NCBI RefSeq assembly: GCF_000967965.1
Contig: NZ_LACC01000017.1
Coordinates: forward strand, 101,167 to 165,166
Origin: Pseudomonas fluorescens
Lineage (GTDB): Bacteria; Pseudomonadota; Gammaproteobacteria; Pseudomonadales; Pseudomonadaceae
Length of the DNA stretch: 64,000 nucleotides
Direction: 5' to 3'
The notes under the pieces were generated by a model. That model searched no databases. It was not told where the DNA came from and was given only the letters and a program-made list of their open reading frames with translations. Each line of letters opens with the position of its first letter. The stretch's first letter is position 1. Both the position numbers and the translations under genes were made by a program. Positions 57,331 to 64,000 of this stretch are shown one piece after another.

Positions 57331-57951
57331 TCAAGCGGCGATGCGCAGGTTCTGCAAGATGATCGGGCGCGCCCAGCCATTGTCGAAATCGAGTTGTTTC
57401 TGCTGCTCCACCCGTTCTTGCGGCGAGAACGGCGGGAACGGCTTGTCGAGCAGGTCGAGTTCGAACTCGGCGATGGGCAGGTGCAGCGAACGCGGTTGCG
57501 GGGCAGGGCCAGCTTCTGGCACCGGCTGACCGGCGTTCAATACGATCGGGCGAACCCAACCGCTTTCGAAGTCCTGCTGTTTTTGCTGGGCGACGATTTC
57601 GTCCGCCGGGAATGGTGGGAACGGCTTGTCGGCCAGGTCCATTTCGAATTCGGCAATTGGCAGGAATAGCGGCTCGGGCGGGCGGATTTCGTTGTCCTTC
57701 ACGTCGCATTCACGCTGGGACACGATGTGCGCCAGCAGGTCGCTGCCGACCGTGGGTTCAACCGGGCTTTCGAGATCGACCGGTGGAAAATTCAGCGATT
57801 CAGGCAGCACTTCACCCGACTGTTCGGCCAGCGCTCGGGCAAAGAAATCCTGCCAGATGTGGCTGACGCCGCTCAGTGTCTGGGTGTTTCGCAGGTTGTA
57901 GTCGCCGTAGGGCGAGATAAAACCTGTGAATGTGGGTTGAATGTCTGACAT
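57331..57951 (-). CDS. Hypothetical protein with two tandem 47-residue repeats
   Basis: A 206-residue acidic protein. The C-terminal half consists of two copies of one unit: LPIAEFEMDLADKPFPPF followed by QQKQQDFESGWVRPIVL, and LPIAEFELDLLDKPFPPF followed by QQKQLDFDNGWARPIIL. They are separated by a Pro/Ala linker. The N-terminal part (MSDIQPTFTGFISPYGDYNL) is unrelated. There is no signal peptide or membrane helix. It is convergent with the upstream lyase-family gene. Probably a Pseudomonas-specific protein; function unknown. Confidence 0.8.
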   Translation of the reverse strand: MSDIQPTFTGFISPYGDYNLRNTQTLSGVSHIWQDFFARALAEQSGEVLPESLNFPPVDLESPVEPTVGSDLLAHIVSQRECDVKDNEIRPPEPLFLPIAEFEMDLADKPFPPFPADEIVAQQKQQDFESGWVRPIVLNAGQPVPEAGPAPQPRSLHLPIAEFELDLLDKPFPPFSPQERVEQQKQLDFDNGWARPIILQNLRIAA

Positions 57952-58044
57952 TTCTCTCGGTCGACGCTCAGCTCTGGCAAAATGCTCGATAGTTTTGTTA
58001 TCGGCAGTTTTTGCCGATCATTAATTTTTTGAGCGTGTTTTCCG

Positions 58045-58827
58045 ATGATTGATCAACCTGCGGCCTGCCGCATCCATGTCCAGGCCCTCGACGCGGCTTT
58101 CGAGCCACAAGCCGAGCAATGGGCCGAGCGCCTGGGCTTGCCAATGCAAGTGGAGGACGGCGAATTTGCCTTGCAGGTGGGCGACCAGGGTTTGCAGTTG
58201 CAACAACTGGGGCCGGATGCACCGGGGCCGGTGCGGGTGGACTTCGTCGAGGGCGGTGCGGCCCATCGCCGGTTGTATGGTGGTGGCAGCGGGCAGATGA
58301 TTGCCAAGGCTGTCGGCGTCGCCCAAGGCGTGCGCCCGCGGGTGCTGGACGCCACGGCAGGGCTGGGCAAGGACGCGTTTGTGCTGGCCAGCCTCGGTTG
58401 CGAGATGAGCCTGATCGAGCGTCAGCCGCTGATTGGTGCCTTGCTGGAAGACGGCCTGGCCCGTGGCGCGGAAGATTTCGACGTGGCGCCGATCGTGGCG
58501 CGCATGCGCTTGCTCAAGGGCAATTCGATTGAGGTCATGCGCAACTGGGAGGGCGAACCGCCCCAGGTGATCTACCTCGATCCGATGTTTCCGCATCGTG
58601 AGAAAACCGCGCTGGTGAAGAAGGAAATGCGCCTGTTCCGGCCGCTGGTGGGCGATGACCCGGATGCGCCGGCACTGCTTGAGGCCGCGTTGGCCCTGGC
58701 CAGCCACCGGGTGGTGGTCAAGCGTCCGCGCAAAGCACCGTGCATTGAGGGGCCTAAGCCGAGTCATGCGCTGGATGGCAAGTCCAGTCGGTATGACATC
58801 TATCCGAAGAAGGCGCTCAAGCCGTAA
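58045..58827 (+). CDS. rsmJ: RsmJ, 16S rRNA (guanine-1516-N2) methyltransferase
   Basis: A 260-residue SAM-dependent methyltransferase. The SAM-binding motif is [20 protein letters not shown], the acidic strand LIERQP follows, and the catalytic-type motif is [20 protein letters not shown]. RsmJ (YhiQ) methylates G1516 in 16S rRNA. Length is close to the E. coli protein. It follows the tandem-repeat gene divergently with a 93-bp gap. Confidence 0.95.
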   Translation: MIDQPAACRIHVQALDAAFEPQAEQWAERLGLPMQVEDGEFALQVGDQGLQLQQLGPDAPGPVRVDFVEGGAAHRRLYGGGSGQMIAKAVGVAQGVRPRVLDATAGLGKDAFVLASLGCEMSLIERQPLIGALLEDGLARGAEDFDVAPIVARMRLLKGNSIEVMRNWEGEPPQVIYLDPMFPHREKTALVKKEMRLFRPLVGDDPDAPALLEAALALASHRVVVKRPRKAPCIEGPKPSHALDGKSSRYDIYPKKALKP

Positions 58828-58841
58828 GACCGAGTTGCTCC

Positions 58842-58920
58842 CATCGCGAGCAGGCTCGCTCCTACAGGGATCTATGGTGTTGCATAGAGCCAGTGTAGGA
58901 GCGAGCCTGCTCGCGATAGC
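58842..58920. repeat. REP pair (family A, inverted)
   Basis: Copies at about 58843-58867 and 58893-58918 with only 25 bases between them, in the gap between convergent rsmJ and the TetR gene. Confidence 0.9.
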
Positions 58921-58944
58921 TTAAGCCCCGATACTGCAAATCCA

Positions 58945-59589
58945 TCAGATCTGCTCAGGCCGATAAGCCCGCATAAACAACCCCACCACTTCCCGCACAT
59001 GGCTCTCTGCCTCTTCGCCAACCGGCGGCTCGCCGCAGCCGTACAGCAAGCGGAAATTACCCGCACCCTTGAGCAGGCAGAAGAAGTGCTCGGCCGCGTT
59101 GTGCGGCTTGTCGATGCTTAGCACGCCACTTTCATCGATCTTGCTCAGCAAGCGCTCCATGCCGTGCAGCATGCGCTCCGGCCCGGCCTCGAAGAAGATC
59201 TGCGAGAGTTTCGGGTCCTGGCTGCCCAGGGTCATCATCAAGCGGTGCAGGTTCACCGATTCATCACTGTTGATCAGGTGATGAAAACCGCGCGCGATGT
59301 TCAGCAGCACGGTTTCCACGGCCACGCCTTCCGGCAGTTCAAAGAACAGCGGTGGCAACTGCTCCTCGCACTTGGCCATCACCGCGGCGGAGAACAGCGT
59401 TTCCTTGTCGTTGAAGTGGCTATAGACCGTCAGCTTCGACACACCGGCCTCGGCCGCGACGGCATCCATGCTGGTATTGGCATACCCCTTACTCAAAAAC
59501 AGCGCTTTCGCCGCATCGAGAATTGCCTGGCGCTTGACCAGGTCCTTGGGTCTGCCTGGGCCATTGGGTGCTGAAAGATTGTTTGGCAT
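58945..59589 (-). CDS. TetR-family repressor of the adjacent RND pump
   Basis: A 214-residue TetR regulator (start MPNNLSAPNGPGRPKDLVKR at 59589; the longer frame to 59655 would run into the pump promoter). The HTH lies at about 19-65 (AILDAAKALFLSKGYANTSM, AAEAGVSKLTVYSHFNDKET). A ligand-binding domain with a TetR_C-type end follows. It is divergent from the RND genes with a 93-bp gap holding a palindrome; repression of the pump, and possibly itself, is the obvious role. It matches mexL or PA3679 by position. Confidence 0.9.
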   Translation of the reverse strand: MPNNLSAPNGPGRPKDLVKRQAILDAAKALFLSKGYANTSMDAVAAEAGVSKLTVYSHFNDKETLFSAAVMAKCEEQLPPLFFELPEGVAVETVLLNIARGFHHLINSDESVNLHRLMMTLGSQDPKLSQIFFEAGPERMLHGMERLLSKIDESGVLSIDKPHNAAEHFFCLLKGAGNFRLLYGCGEPPVGEEAESHVREVVGLFMRAYRPEQI

Positions 59590-59631
59590 ATTCGTTTTTA
59601 TTACTGGACTGGTGAGTTTGCTATTAATAAC

Positions 59632-59645
59632 ATACTGCTCAGTAT
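59632..59645. promoter_or_regulatory. Palindromic operator over the pump promoter
   Basis: ATACTGCTCAGTAT is a perfect 14-bp palindrome. It overlaps a TATAAT -10 box (59643-59648) that would serve the membrane-fusion gene starting at 59683, with a possible -35 TTGCTA near 59619. A bound TetR dimer would block polymerase. Confidence 0.7.
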
Positions 59646-59682
59646 AATTATTCAAAGCACCATTAGCGAAAGGTCCTTCACC

Positions 59683-60783
59683 ATGTTCCGCTATGCCTTG
59701 CCCCTCGCGTTGCCAGTCACCCTGGCTTTTTTATTGTCTGCGTGTGGTCATGAAGAGGCGCCGCAGGTCAGCGTGCGCCCGGCCATGGTGGTCCAGCCAG
59801 AGCCTTCGGCGCAGGCCATGGAAAGCTATCCCGGTGAAGTTCGCGCGCGGTATGAGCCGGACCTGGCGTTCCGTATCGGCGGCAAAGTCAGCCGACGACT
59901 GGTCGAGGAAGGGCAGCGGGTCAAGGCTGATCAAGCCTTGGCGGAGCTCGATCCCCAGGACGTGCGCCTGCAACTGGAGGCCACCCGGGCCCAGGTCGCA
60001 GCCGCTGAAGCCAATCTGAACCTGGTGCGTTCCGAGCGTGATCGCTACAAGACCCTGATGGAGCGCCAACTGGTCAGTCGTTCGCAATACGACAACGCCG
60101 AAAACCTCTACCGCTCAGGCGAAGCGCGGCTCAAGCAGATCAAAGCCGAATTCAACGTTTCCAATAACCAGGCCAGCTATGCCGTACTGCGTGCGCCACA
60201 GGACGGCGTCGTGGCCAAGCGTCTGGTGGAAGTCGGGCAAGTCGTGGCTGCCGGGCAAACGGTGTTCACACTGGCAACCGATGGCGAGCGTGAAGTCTTG
60301 ATCAGCCTGCCGGAGCAGAACTTCGGTCGCTTCAAGGTCGGTGAACCGGTGTCGGTGGAACTCTGGACCCAGCCCGATCAGCGATTCGAAGGGCGTATCC
60401 GTGAACTGTCGCCGTCGGCTGATCCAAAATCTCGCACCTTCGCGGCCCGCATTGCCTTCAGTTCCGGCAAGGTTCCTGTTGAACTGGGCCAGAGCGCCCG
60501 AGTGTTCGTGCAGGCCGCCGACGTGGTTCCGCTATCCGTTCCGCTGTCTGCGCTGACGGCGGAAAACGGCGTGACCTATGTCTGGGTCGTCAGTGCCAAC
60601 AACACCTTGAAGAAAACCCCGGTGCGAATCGGTGCCTTTGGCGAAAAAACCGTACCGGTGCTTGAAGGGCTTAACGCCAGCGACTGGGTGGTGGCCGCCG
60701 GTGTCCATGTGCTTCTCGAAGGGCAGCAGGTGCGCCCGGTGGATCGCTCCAATCGCGTGGTCAATCTGGCGGACAAGGAGTAA
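59683..60783 (+). CDS. RND efflux membrane-fusion lipoprotein (MexJ-like)
   Basis: A 366-residue periplasmic adaptor with lipobox LLSAC (Cys21). The barrel-sandwich halves are FRIGGKVSRRLVEEGQRVKA and VLRAPQDGVVAKRLVEVGQV, split by a short coiled-coil hairpin (LQLEATRAQVAAAEANLNLV). It bridges the RND pump to an outer-membrane channel; no channel gene is present, so a shared OprM/OpmH-type channel would be needed. Six bases separate it from the RND gene. Neighbours match the mexL-mexJ-mexK region of P. aeruginosa, from memory. Confidence 0.92.
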   Translation: MFRYALPLALPVTLAFLLSACGHEEAPQVSVRPAMVVQPEPSAQAMESYPGEVRARYEPDLAFRIGGKVSRRLVEEGQRVKADQALAELDPQDVRLQLEATRAQVAAAEANLNLVRSERDRYKTLMERQLVSRSQYDNAENLYRSGEARLKQIKAEFNVSNNQASYAVLRAPQDGVVAKRLVEVGQVVAAGQTVFTLATDGEREVLISLPEQNFGRFKVGEPVSVELWTQPDQRFEGRIRELSPSADPKSRTFAARIAFSSGKVPVELGQSARVFVQAADVVPLSVPLSALTAENGVTYVWVVSANNTLKKTPVRIGAFGEKTVPVLEGLNASDWVVAAGVHVLLEGQQVRPVDRSNRVVNLADKE

Positions 60784-60789
60784 GCCCCG

Positions 60790-63700
60790 ATGCGCTTCAA
60801 CGTTTCCGAATGGGCGCTGCGTAATCGCCAGATCGTCCTGTTCCTGATGCTGTTGCTGGCCATCGTCGGCGCACTTTCCTACACCAAGCTCGGCCAGAGT
60901 GAGGACCCGCCGTTCACCTTCAAGGCCATGGTGATTCGCACCAACTGGCCGGGGGCGACCGCCGAGGAAGTCTCGCGCCAGGTCACCGAACGCATCGAAA
61001 AGAAACTGATGGAAACCGGCGAATACGAACGCATCGTGTCGTTCTCCCGTCCCGGCGAATCCCAGGTGACCTTCATTGCGCGCGACTCCATGCACTCGGT
61101 GGAGATCCCGGAGCTCTGGTATCAGGTGCGCAAGAAGATCAGCGACATCCGTCATACCTTGCCTCCGGGGATCCAGGGGCCGTTCTTCAACGATGAATTC
61201 GGTACCACGTTCGGCAATATCTACGCCCTGACCGGCGCGGGTTTCGACTACGCCGTGCTCAAGGATTACGCCGACCGCATCCAGATCCAGCTGCAACGGG
61301 TCAAGGATGTGGGCAAGGTCGAATTGCTGGGGTTGCAGGACGAGAAAGTCTGGATCGAACTCTCCAACGTCAAGCTCGCCACCCTCGGCTTGCCGCTGGC
61401 GGCGGTCCAGCAAGCCCTTGAAGAACAGAACGCGGTGTCCACGGCAGGATTCTTCGAAACCAGCAGCGAACGATTGCAGCTACGGGTGACGGGGAATTTT
61501 CAGACGGTCGACGAGATCAAGAATTTCCCGATCCGCGTCGGTGATCGCACCTTCCGCATCTCCGACGTGGCCGACGTGCGCCGTGGTTTCAACGATCCAC
61601 CGGCGCCGCGCATGCGCTTCATGGCGCAAGACGCCATCGGCCTTGCGGTGGCGATGAAGGACGGCGGTGACATCCTGGTGCTGGGCAAGGCACTGGAAAT
61701 CGAGTTCGCCCGCATCCAGAAAAACCTCCCGGCCGGCATGGAGCTGCGCAAAGTCTCCGACCAACCGGCGGCGGTGAAAACCGGTGTTGGCGAGTTCGTG
61801 CAAGTGTTGGTCGAGGCGCTGGCCATTGTGTTACTGGTGAGCTTCTTCTCCCTCGGCGTGCGCACCGGCATGGTGGTGGCCCTGGCGATTCCGCTGGTGC
61901 TGGCGATGACGTTCGCCTGCATGTATTACCTCGGTATCGGCCTGCACAAGATCTCCCTCGGCGCGCTGGTACTGGCCCTGGGTTTGCTGGTGGACGACGC
62001 GATCATCGCCGTGGAAATGATGGCGATCAAAATGGAGCAGGGCTTCGACCGGGTCAAAGCGGCGAGCTATGCCTGGACCAGTACCGCGTTCCCGATGCTC
62101 ACCGGTACGCTGATCACCGCGGCCGGCTTCCTGCCGATTGCCACGGCGCAGTCGGGCACTGGCGAATACACCCGTTCGATCTTCGAGGTGGTCACTATCG
62201 CGCTGTTGGCGTCGTGGGTGGCCGCGGTGGTCTTCGTGCCGTACCTTGGGGAAAAACTCCTGCCGGACCTGGCGAAGATTCACGCAGCCAAGCATGGTGC
62301 CGGCCAGCCCGATCCGTATGGCACGCCGTTTTATCAGCGCGTCCGGCGTCTGGTGGAATGGTGCGTGCGCTGGCGCAAAACCGTGATCCTGGCGACCGTG
62401 CTGTTGTTCATCGGCTCCATCGTGCTGTTCCGTTTTGTGCCGCAACAGTTCTTTCCGGCATCGGGTCGCCTGGAATTGATGGTCGACCTGAAACTGGCCG
62501 AAGGTGCTTCGCTGAGCAACACCGCCGACGAGGTCAAGCGCCTTGAAGCGCTGCTCAAGGACAAGGCCGGGATCGACAATTACGTGGCCTACGTCGGCAC
62601 AGGTTCGCCGCGTTTCTACCTGCCGCTCGATCAGCAACTGCCGGCGGCGAGCTTCGCCCAGTTTGTCGTTCTGGCGAAAACCATCGAAGAACGGGAAACC
62701 CTGCGCATCTGGTTGATCTCAACCCTCAACGAGCAATTCCCGGCTCTGCGCTCTCGGGTCACGCGCCTGGAAAACGGCCCGCCAGTTGGCTATCCGGTGC
62801 AGTTCCGCGTGACCGGGGAGCACATCGAGGAAGTGCGGGCACTGGCGCGTAAAGTCGCGGCCAAGGTTCGCGAGAACCCGCATGTGGTCAACGTCCACCT
62901 GGATTGGGAAGAGCCGAGCAAGGTGGTGTACCTGAACATCGATCAGGACCGTGCGCGGGCGCTGGGTGTGAGCACGGCAAACCTGTCGAGGTTCCTGCAA
63001 AGCTCCCTGACCGGTTCCAGCGTCAGCCAGTACCGTGAAGACAACGAGTTGATCGAGATCCTGTTGCGCGGCACCTTGCATGAGCGCACCGAGCTGTCAT
63101 TGCTGCCGAGCCTGGCGGTCCCGACCGATAACGGTCGCAGTGTCGCGCTGTCGCAGATCGCGACCCTGGAATACGGTTTCGAGGAGGGCATCATCTGGCA
63201 TCGCAATCGCCTGCCCAACGTGACCGTTCGCGCCGACATCTACGGCAAGGAACAACCGGCGACGCTGGTGCAGCAGATCATGCCCACCCTCGATCCGATC
63301 CGCGCTGAATTGCCGGATGGCTACTTGCTGGATGTCGGTGGCACGGTGGAAGACTCGGCGCGCGGACAGAACTCGGTGAAGGCCGGCGTGCCGTTGTTCA
63401 TCGTGGTGGTGTTGACCTTGCTGATGCTGCAGCTGCGAAGTTTTTCGCGCACGGCGATGGTGTTCCTGACCGCGCCGCTGGGGTTGATCGGGGTGACGCT
63501 GTTTCTGTTGGTGTTCCGTCAGCCGTTCGGTTTTGTGGCCATGCTGGGGACCATCGCCTTGTCCGGGATGATCATGCGTAACTCGGTGATTCTGGTGGAT
63601 CAGATCGAGCAGGATATCGCGGCGGGACTCAAGCCCTGGCAGGCGATCATCGAGGCGACGGTGCGGCGGTTCCGGCCGATTGTGTTGACGGCGCTGGCGG

Positions 63701-63855
63701 CGGTGTTGGCGATGATTCCGTTGTCGCGCAGTGTGTTTTTCGGGCCGATGGCGGTGGCGATCATGGGGGGGTTGATTGTGGCTACGGCGTTGACGCTGCT
63801 GTTTTTGCCTGCCCTTTATGCTGCCTGGTTTCGGGTTCGCAAAGAGTCGGTTTGA
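60790..63855 (+). CDS. RND multidrug efflux transporter (MexK-like)
   Basis: A 1021-residue inner-membrane proton antiporter with 12 predicted helices and two large periplasmic loops. Proton-relay aspartates are in helix 4 (GLLVDDAIIAVEMM). The second half repeats the fold, as shown by LSGMIMRNSVILVDQIEQDI in helix 10. The N-terminus MRFNVSEWALRNRQIVLFLM is of the MexK type. It expels hydrophobic antimicrobials or toxic metabolites; in P. aeruginosa MexJK handles triclosan, tetracycline and erythromycin, but the spectrum here is unknown. Confidence 0.95.
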   Translation: MRFNVSEWALRNRQIVLFLMLLLAIVGALSYTKLGQSEDPPFTFKAMVIRTNWPGATAEEVSRQVTERIEKKLMETGEYERIVSFSRPGESQVTFIARDSMHSVEIPELWYQVRKKISDIRHTLPPGIQGPFFNDEFGTTFGNIYALTGAGFDYAVLKDYADRIQIQLQRVKDVGKVELLGLQDEKVWIELSNVKLATLGLPLAAVQQALEEQNAVSTAGFFETSSERLQLRVTGNFQTVDEIKNFPIRVGDRTFRISDVADVRRGFNDPPAPRMRFMAQDAIGLAVAMKDGGDILVLGKALEIEFARIQKNLPAGMELRKVSDQPAAVKTGVGEFVQVLVEALAIVLLVSFFSLGVRTGMVVALAIPLVLAMTFACMYYLGIGLHKISLGALVLALGLLVDDAIIAVEMMAIKMEQGFDRVKAASYAWTSTAFPMLTGTLITAAGFLPIATAQSGTGEYTRSIFEVVTIALLASWVAAVVFVPYLGEKLLPDLAKIHAAKHGAGQPDPYGTPFYQRVRRLVEWCVRWRKTVILATVLLFIGSIVLFRFVPQQFFPASGRLELMVDLKLAEGASLSNTADEVKRLEALLKDKAGIDNYVAYVGTGSPRFYLPLDQQLPAASFAQFVVLAKTIEERETLRIWLISTLNEQFPALRSRVTRLENGPPVGYPVQFRVTGEHIEEVRALARKVAAKVRENPHVVNVHLDWEEPSKVVYLNIDQDRARALGVSTANLSRFLQSSLTGSSVSQYREDNELIEILLRGTLHERTELSLLPSLAVPTDNGRSVALSQIATLEYGFEEGIIWHRNRLPNVTVRADIYGKEQPATLVQQIMPTLDPIRAELPDGYLLDVGGTVEDSARGQNSVKAGVPLFIVVVLTLLMLQLRSFSRTAMVFLTAPLGLIGVTLFLLVFRQPFGFVAMLGTIALSGMIMRNSVILVDQIEQDIAAGLKPWQAIIEATVRRFRPIVLTALAAVLAMIPLSRSVFFGPMAVAIMGGLIVATALTLLFLPALYAAWFRVRKESV

Positions 63856-63863
63856 GGGTTTGA

Positions 63864-63900
63864 CCTTGGCGGCCTTCGGGCCGACCAGGCTGCTTTTTTG
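63864..63900 (+). terminator. Terminator of the RND operon
   Basis: CGGCC-TTCG-GGCCG with flanking TTGG/ACCAGG pairing, then GCTGCTTTTTT. The T run and stem fit a Rho-independent terminator, 9 bases after the stop. Confidence 0.75.
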
Positions 63901-63904
63901 ATTG

Positions 63905-64000
63905 AGTACATATCCGTTTCTGCGGTAACGGCGGCTTATGGTTTCGCCCTTACGGCGAGTCACTTTTAACAAGCGCCTTAAAAGTAACCAAAAGGTCTCG
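63905..64000. repeat. Edge of a dispersed non-coding repeat
   Basis: The stretch containing CCGTTTCTGCGGTAACGGCG, CGCCCTTACGGCGAGTCACT and AAAAGTAACCAAAAGG is a sequence type I recognise as recurring in many pseudomonad intergenic regions, usually generating spurious frames. It runs off the window. The antisense frame through it is not a gene. Confidence 0.5.

Noticed and set aside
63097..63972. 291-residue minus-strand frame beginning KVTRRKGETISRRYRR at the right edge
   Set aside because: Shadow of the RND gene extended into a dispersed repeat; this type of N-terminus is a known sort of spurious call.

Overview
The window is chromosomal DNA from a fluorescent Pseudomonas (P. fluorescens group). 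The evidence is the uniformly GC-rich coding sequence, a complete Wsp surface-sensing operon, the AauRS/AatJQMP acidic amino acid system, and pseudomonad REP palindromes in most gaps. From memory, 34-64 kb also follows the order of the P. aeruginosa PAO1 block from wspA (PA3708) to mexK (PA3676). I see no prophage, CRISPR array, rRNA, tRNA or insertion sequence. The accessory content is mainly one giant toxin-like gene, one Bro-N gene and small palindromic elements.

Layout. (1) 0-5.8 kb: a LuxR-type regulator cut by the window edge, divergent from a nitrilase-family amidohydrolase and a PuuP-like APC permease; then a NUDIX hydrolase, a LysE exporter, a GNAT acetyltransferase and MetR. (2) 5.9-12.4 kb: a 1744-residue protein of the dermonecrotic-toxin-like (DUF6543) type and an exported alpha/beta hydrolase. 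(3) 12.5-19.6 kb: aauR, aauS, aatP, aatM, aatQ and aatJ on the minus strand. A sigma-54 promoter and two AauR-type operators lie before aatJ, and a 157-bp palindromic element lies between aatJ and aatQ. (4) 19.6-23 kb: opgD, two small genes and a Bro-N gene whose leader may hide its ribosome binding site. (5) 23-33.1 kb: a polyamine/GABA locus on the minus strand, running LysR, aldehyde dehydrogenase, YdcSTUV-like ABC importer, second aldehyde dehydrogenase (PatD-like), APC permease.

(6) 33.3-42.8 kb: a DUF533/TerB-like protein, then wspA-B-C-D-E-F-R, a chemosensory pathway that drives cyclic-di-GMP synthesis. (7) 43-50.4 kb: prfB with its programmed +1 frameshift, lysS, a TetR regulator, a lipoprotein, a DUF1704 protein with an HExxxH motif, a lipoprotein hydrolase and small conserved proteins. 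(8) 50.6-58.8 kb: ppc, adk, tsaB, a DUF72 protein, an isocitrate-lyase/PEP-mutase family enzyme, a protein with an internal repeat, and rsmJ. (9) 58.9-63.9 kb: a TetR regulator divergent from a MexJK-type RND efflux pair, with a palindrome over the probable -10 box of the pump promoter. A dispersed repeat closes the window.

Two parts work as nitrogen/carbon scavenging units: AauRS senses acidic amino acids and activates their ABC importer, and the YdcSTUV/PatD locus imports polyamine-type substrates and oxidises the resulting aminoaldehydes. The Wsp operon links surface sensing to biofilm formation. The rest is mostly housekeeping.
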